A stretch of 64,000 nucleotides of DNA from Plantago ovata (lineage: Eukaryota; Streptophyta; Magnoliopsida; Lamiales; Plantaginaceae). The notes beneath the pieces were generated by a model. The model did not search any database and was not told where the DNA came from. It worked only from the letters and a program-made list of their open reading frames with translations. Location: contig CM051456.1 in NCBI GenBank assembly GCA_028274465.1, positions 45,630,870 through 45,694,869 of the forward strand, in the 5' to 3' direction. The translations under genes and the position numbers were made by a program. Positions within the stretch are counted from its first letter, which is position 1, and every line of letters begins with the position of its first letter. Positions 59,911 through 64,000 of the stretch are shown here, in pieces.

Positions 59911-60580
59911 CTTACAGTTTATTCTACTTATTCTTATTTATCTTTCAACATGTTTTCTTCTATGATTTCTGTTGATTGCATGCCTATTATGAGTAGCTAA
60001 ACTTATCCTTGGTGGTAGTATGTGAATTCTTAGCGAAGGGAAGATAATCATGCTAATGGCTATATCGCGCATTATACTCCGTGTTATTGCTTTATTTCGT
60101 TGATCAGGCTTAGCCTAAATTCTCGTATGTTGTATTAATTATCATGAACAATTGGACCCTCGTCGACCTATACGCATGTTTATCTTCGTAGTGGTGAATA
60201 ATTACGGAGCACAATAGGACAATAGAGATTGACTTGTCAGAACCATTATCTTCGTAGTGCTTAATATTTACAACAGGACATTAGATTGATCAAAGATCTC
60301 CATGCAAGACCGAGAAATTTATGCATGATTATCGACCCGTTATGCTTTGAAGGATCATACTATCACCAATCTCCATTATCTGTTAGAAAACCCCTTTGCT
60401 ATTACGTCTGTTGTTTTATATTCTCTAGTTAAATAGATAAAGCTAGTTATAGTCCTGAGAGAACGACACTCGAGGTCATTCTACTGCTACACTACGGTTT
60501 TCGTTGTAGTTGTGAATTGCCTTTGGCTAAATAATAAATATATTTGACTGAACTGCAACCCGACCAATCCGCGTTCATCA
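59911..60580 (+). repeat. 3' LTR of element E, 5' half deleted
   Basis: Last ~670 bp of the LTR, beginning within the leader (cttacagttt). Promoter, palindrome array and PPT are gone. Confidence 0.88.
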
Positions 60581-61934
60581 GTAGTCATAATAAATATTGG
60601 ATTCACCAAGTAAATCACTGAAGACGCCCGTGGATGTATTATTGGGATAGACACTTCATCGATCCTAGATGCATTCGAGTCATTCAGATGAACGGACGTT
60701 ACCATCGCCGCGTTGAGCGCAACAGACTTCACAACGAAAGGGTTTGCTTTGAGAAACCTCTCAAACGTCCTCATGTATTAATATTGCAAATGGAACCGTC
60801 TAGGAATTCCATTTTTCCTAGTGTAGCACTTGCTTAATACAATGAGGCCCTATGGGTCACACTATGTTGTGATTCAGCTTATCGGAATATCCTTGAAGAT
60901 GGAATCGCAATTAATTTTGAATTAATTGTGATTGATGAATTATAATTGATTTGGAATTAATTATAATAATTTGTAGCTCAATTAATAATATGGAATTATT
61001 AATTGAATTGGCTGATTAATTGTATTTTATGTAAATACAATTAAAGATTATATTTTAGAAATATAATAGATGTTTGATTTGAAAGGATATGTTAATTTAG
61101 AATTAATATATGCACATGGACAAAATCTACTTGGAGTTTGAATTGCCTTAGAATTATAAGTGGGTCCCAAAATCGGGACCCACCTATTCCCCTTAGACAC
61201 GCGCGCGAAGCAGTAGTAGTAGGGGAAGGAGTTCGACTCCTTCCTCTACTAGAAGTCAAGGGATAAGTTAGATTTTCCTGATTGAGTTCTAATTTGATTG
61301 CGAATGAATCTAGACTTGAATTGGTTTCCTTTCGCAATAAGAATTAGATTCTTAATCCTTTATGAAGTCTAATTGATTATTCTTTAGGCTTCTATTGACT
61401 ACTATATATAGTAGACTATTAGAGAGCTTTTAAGACATGGTTGAATACAGCTGATTGAAGATCACTCTGAATCATTCTTTCTACCAGTTTTCTTAGAGAA
61501 AATAAAAAGCTCTCCCCACCTCTCCATATGCTGGGCGCGCCACTTCCAACCGGAGGAAAAATTGCCGCCCCATCTTCTTGGCCACATAAAGAATATCCTA
61601 GCATTCTTTCCGATAAGCTGTTCCTCCGTGGATACCAAGGTTGAGGTTCAAAGAGCTGGAAACTAACTTTTATTGTCTTGTAGATAATCAAAGTATTGCA
61701 GATATCTTCGACTTCGACGAAGGAGAAGATTCACCGGACTATTACGAAGACTTCATCGATTGGCATATCGATACAATACCTGTTCTCGCTATCGGAGTAT
61801 TGTAAGTCTTCTGATTAATGTGTTTATTATATATATACGTTATATGCATGATCAATTAACCTGCATGTTAAGAAAATTTTGAAATTCCGTTGCGTACCCT
61901 AGGGGTAACTCTGACCATATTTTCTTACACACAG

Positions 61935-62969
61935 GGGCTCTGATTTGGGATCTGGCTGTCGTCAAATGTTATTTTATTTCCAGCTGAAGCTTTCACACAT
62001 GGATCCCCATACACATCGGCCAATTCTCTCAAGTACCAGATGTTTTTTATCTTGCTTTCCTTGTATCTCCCCCTGCCGGTCCTCCTGATATGGTTATGAC
62101 TCAAAATCATGGCAAGTTGTCATCATCTTCTTCTTCATCCTTTTGTCTGTCATTGTTCCTCCGATGATAATCTCGTTCCCTGCTCTTCCTTTTCTCCTCA
62201 TATCTCCCTCCTCTTTCTTCTTCTTTTCTTTCTTTTCTTTGTCGATCTCTTCGGTCATGCCTTGATTGTTCCTCCTTGGCTTCGAACTTTCTTAGATAGC
62301 CATCTCTGACTAACCCCTCTATCTCAGTTTTTAGCCACATACAATCTTCAGTGTCATGACCTTTTCCTCTATGAAACTTACAATAAATCTGAAGCTTTCA
62401 GACCTCTCTGACGGTTGTATGGGCTTTGGCCATTTGGTATTCAACTTTTACTCAACTATCGATGCCAAGATGTCGAATCTTGGTCGATTTAAAGCTGTGT
62501 AATATGTATATCTTCTTGGAGGAGTTCTCTCTCTTGGGAAATGGTTTCTCCCATCCTTTCCACCTCTTTGATCTTGCTTTCTGACTTTTGGAACATTGGT
62601 TTGCTTTGCCGGTTCCTTATCTTTTTTGTATCCGGCTCTGATTTGCGCATTTTCTCTAAAGTCCTCAGAGTTCTTGAAGTTTGAGCACAACTCATCAAAA
62701 TCTTCATCTGTCTCAAGATTGTTTCCATTTGTGGCTATCACATCTCGCAATCTTTGGTTAGTTGTGTTCTCATACAAGTATATTGCTCTTTGTTTGACGG
62801 TATGTGGTTCAACCTCCATAGCTATCTCATTGAATCTCACGAGAAAGTGACGTACATTCTCTTGCGGATCTTGAATGATCTTCTTGAGGTCAGTGGCCGG
62901 CTTCTTGATTTTCCTCATCCTCTCGAACTTGTGAACAAACTCACTTTTTAGTTGTTCATAGCTCTTGAT
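61935..62969 (-). pseudogene. gag of H (Tat/Ogre type), 5' truncated
   Basis: The gag core (62448-62969: QENVRHFLVRFNEI, ENTTNQRLRDVI) is followed by an Arg/Pro-rich stretch, the TALNRPR motif, a short damaged part, then the knuckle-like C-x2-H-x4-H-x4-C (YCKFHRGKGHDTEDC, about 62345-62395) and a basic/acidic linker to 61935. The stop near 62448 interrupts the frame. The N-terminus is removed by J at 62970. Confidence 0.85.
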
Positions 62970-64000
62970 TGATCCCGTCCCCGTATATTATATATATATA
63001 TTTTCGGGTTGGACCCAAAATCAAATTTTGGAAATTTTGAGGATTGAATTTTATATTTGGAATATAAATATGATTTAATTGTAATTATTGTTAACTAGAG
63101 GGGTTAAATTTAATTAGTATACAGTTAAGGGGCTTATTTGTGATTTATCAATTTATTGTTTATTACATATAAGTCTTTCTACTTTTGAATTTGAAATTTA
63201 ACACCTCCAAGGTTTCGAAAATTACAATTGAGTCCTTCGGGTTTTCGAAAATTGCTACCTGGTCAATAGAATTTTCGATTTTTCAATCTAGTCCAAATTT
63301 TCAATTTTTCATAGAGATTATAAGTATGGGATTATAATTTTCATAATGAAATTATGAAGTCATTTGGCATCCACAAAGGCTACTACTTGTTTGTTCGCTC
63401 AATATGCTATTGTTTGACAATGCATGTTTAAATACCATGTATTTTACTTTCCGTTCGACCGCTTTGAATGCGAGGGTAGGCGGCGCCCTCTTATTTGTCG
63501 GACCGTATAATTTTATTTATGGGTAGGCGGCGCCCATTATGTGCTTGACCGCGTTTAGAACTAGAATGGATAGGCGGCATCCATTACATGTAGACCGCTC
63601 ATGCATGATGGGTAGGCGGCGCCCTTATTTGTTTGTAGATGACCTATAACAACCCTCAAGCTACAAGCCCCAACCAATATAAGTACAGAAACATGTATAC
63701 GTATGTGTTTCTGAGATGCTTTCCATGGGGTGCTTTAATTCTGAACTTTCATTGCGTTTCCCTGTATTGGCGACCTCGTCTTGCAGACTCGCAGTGATCG
63801 TCAGATTAGAGGAATCCTATGGTTATAACTTACTGCATATTGTATCTAGCGACCTCGATATGTACAATATGTATAGCATCTGGTTAAATTAGATTTAATA
63901 CCCAAGAGTTGCGTGATGCAATTGGATAGTCCTACCGGTCATATTATGTTATGCGACCAGCCCCCGTTGGAGTATAGCATAGTATGGATTTGGATCTTGG
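62970..64000. mobile_element. J: unassigned insertion, possibly an LTR
   Basis: Sequence changes abruptly inside the gag of H at about 62970 (tgatcccgtcccc..., preceded by ttgat). It is AT-rich, with a TA microsatellite (62982-63000) and the hairpin repeat below, and holds no gene. A TG start inside a gag gene fits an LTR, but the other end is outside the window. Confidence 0.4.
63474..63624. repeat. ~47-bp repeat with GGGTAGGCGGCGCCC hairpin
   Basis: Four units start at 63474, 63521, 63568 and 63610, each preceded by GACCG. Three read GGGTAGGCGGCGCCC. The third reads GGATAGGCGGCATCC, in which paired stem positions change together. Confidence 0.75.

Larger units (their letters stand above)
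53266..60580 (+). mobile_element. Element E: Athila-lineage non-autonomous LTR retrotransposon in F
   Basis: Complete 5' LTR, PBS, gag-protease pseudogene, post-gag hairpin, palindromes, ORF2, hairpin, purine tract, then a deletion near 59910 that removes the PPT and the first half of the 3' LTR. Flanks are atagt (53261-53265) and gtagt (60581-60585), a 4/5 match to a target duplication. Confidence 0.9.
52475..61929 (+). mobile_element. F: probable solo LTR, interrupted by element E
   Basis: Perfect TSD cacag (52470-52474 and 61930-61934) and TG...CA ends (TGATAGTGTATATG ... TTTTCTTACA). Without E it is about 2.1 kb. The pieces are 52475-53265 and 60581-61929. A TATA box (actatatatag) near 61402 lies about 0.5 kb from the right end, as in an LTR with R-U5. 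I see no PBS, PPT or protein, so a solo LTR is most likely; a small non-autonomous element is the alternative. Family not recognised, orientation inferred from TATA. Confidence 0.65.
45399..62969 (-). mobile_element. H: Tat/Ogre-lineage gypsy element, interrupted by Sire-2 and F
   Basis: Three pieces on the minus strand read as one element: gag (61935-62969), protease start (52176-52469), and protease end through RT, RNase H, archaeal-type RNase H and integrase (45399-49058). Taking out F and one CACAG restores an open frame across that junction. Taking out Sire-2 and one ATAAG likewise joins the protease halves. The 3' end is cut in integrase by the Sire-1 junction, and the gag start is cut by J. 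LTRs are not seen. Confidence 0.88.

Noticed and set aside
60581-61929. Host gene in the AT-rich stretch right of element E
   Set aside because: No reading frame with coding character; together with 52475-53265 it forms one TG...CA unit with a perfect target duplication, best read as a solo LTR.

Overview
The window is plant nuclear heterochromatin, almost certainly from an angiosperm and probably a eudicot. It is made entirely of transposable elements nested inside one another. The evidence for plant origin is the families present: an Athila-lineage Ty3/gypsy gag with a tRNA-Asp primer-binding site, a Tat/Ogre-lineage gypsy with dual RNase H, a Sirevirus-type copia element with an env-like reading frame, and a MULE DNA transposon with a SWIM-finger transposase. 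I found no host gene, tRNA, rRNA or CRISPR array. Nearly every element gene carries stops or frameshifts, and one 100-N assembly gap is present (3183-3282). Element names used below (A-F, H, H', J, Sire-1, Sire-2) are local labels.

Layout, left to right. 1-3100: minus-strand fragment D of a non-autonomous Athila-like element. 3101-15175: plus-strand element C of the same family, containing the gap and interrupted by minus-strand element B (6336-11653). 15176-15428 and 20618-20897: a ~110-115 bp tandem repeat, split by a MULE (15429-20618). 20898-23561: H', the 3' part of a Tat-type gypsy pol on the minus strand. 23562-45398: Sire-1, a Sirevirus with 5' LTR, gag, pol and env-like region, split by the complete Athila-like element A (31521-39923, minus, TSD GACGT). 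45399-62969: H, a second Tat gypsy copy on the minus strand. It is interrupted by Sire-2 (49059-52170, TSD ATAAG) and by F (52475-61929, TSD CACAG), a probable solo LTR that itself contains Athila-like element E (53266-60580, plus). 62970-64000: J, an unassigned sequence with a 47-bp hairpin repeat.

Two themes stand out. First, five copies (A-E) of one element family occur in 64 kb. These keep LTRs, a tRNA-Asp PBS, a polypurine tract, gag and a retropepsin, but have no reverse transcriptase, RNase H or integrase, so they must depend on a partner. They carry conserved non-coding structures: CpG-rich palindrome arrays just upstream of the LTR TATA box and again inside the element, twin perfect hairpins, a long purine tract, and a second short reading frame of unknown function. 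Second, H' plus Sire-1 and H plus Sire-2 share the same insertion target (ATAAG) in the same gypsy protease codons. This implies one Sirevirus insertion followed by duplication of the whole gypsy-Sirevirus block.

The Sirevirus has its own unusual features: dispersed TTGCTGA/TCAGCAA motifs, seven imperfect inverted-repeat units after pol, a TATA-containing segment directly before the env-like frame, and three in-frame GT...AG mini-intron-like modules inside that frame.
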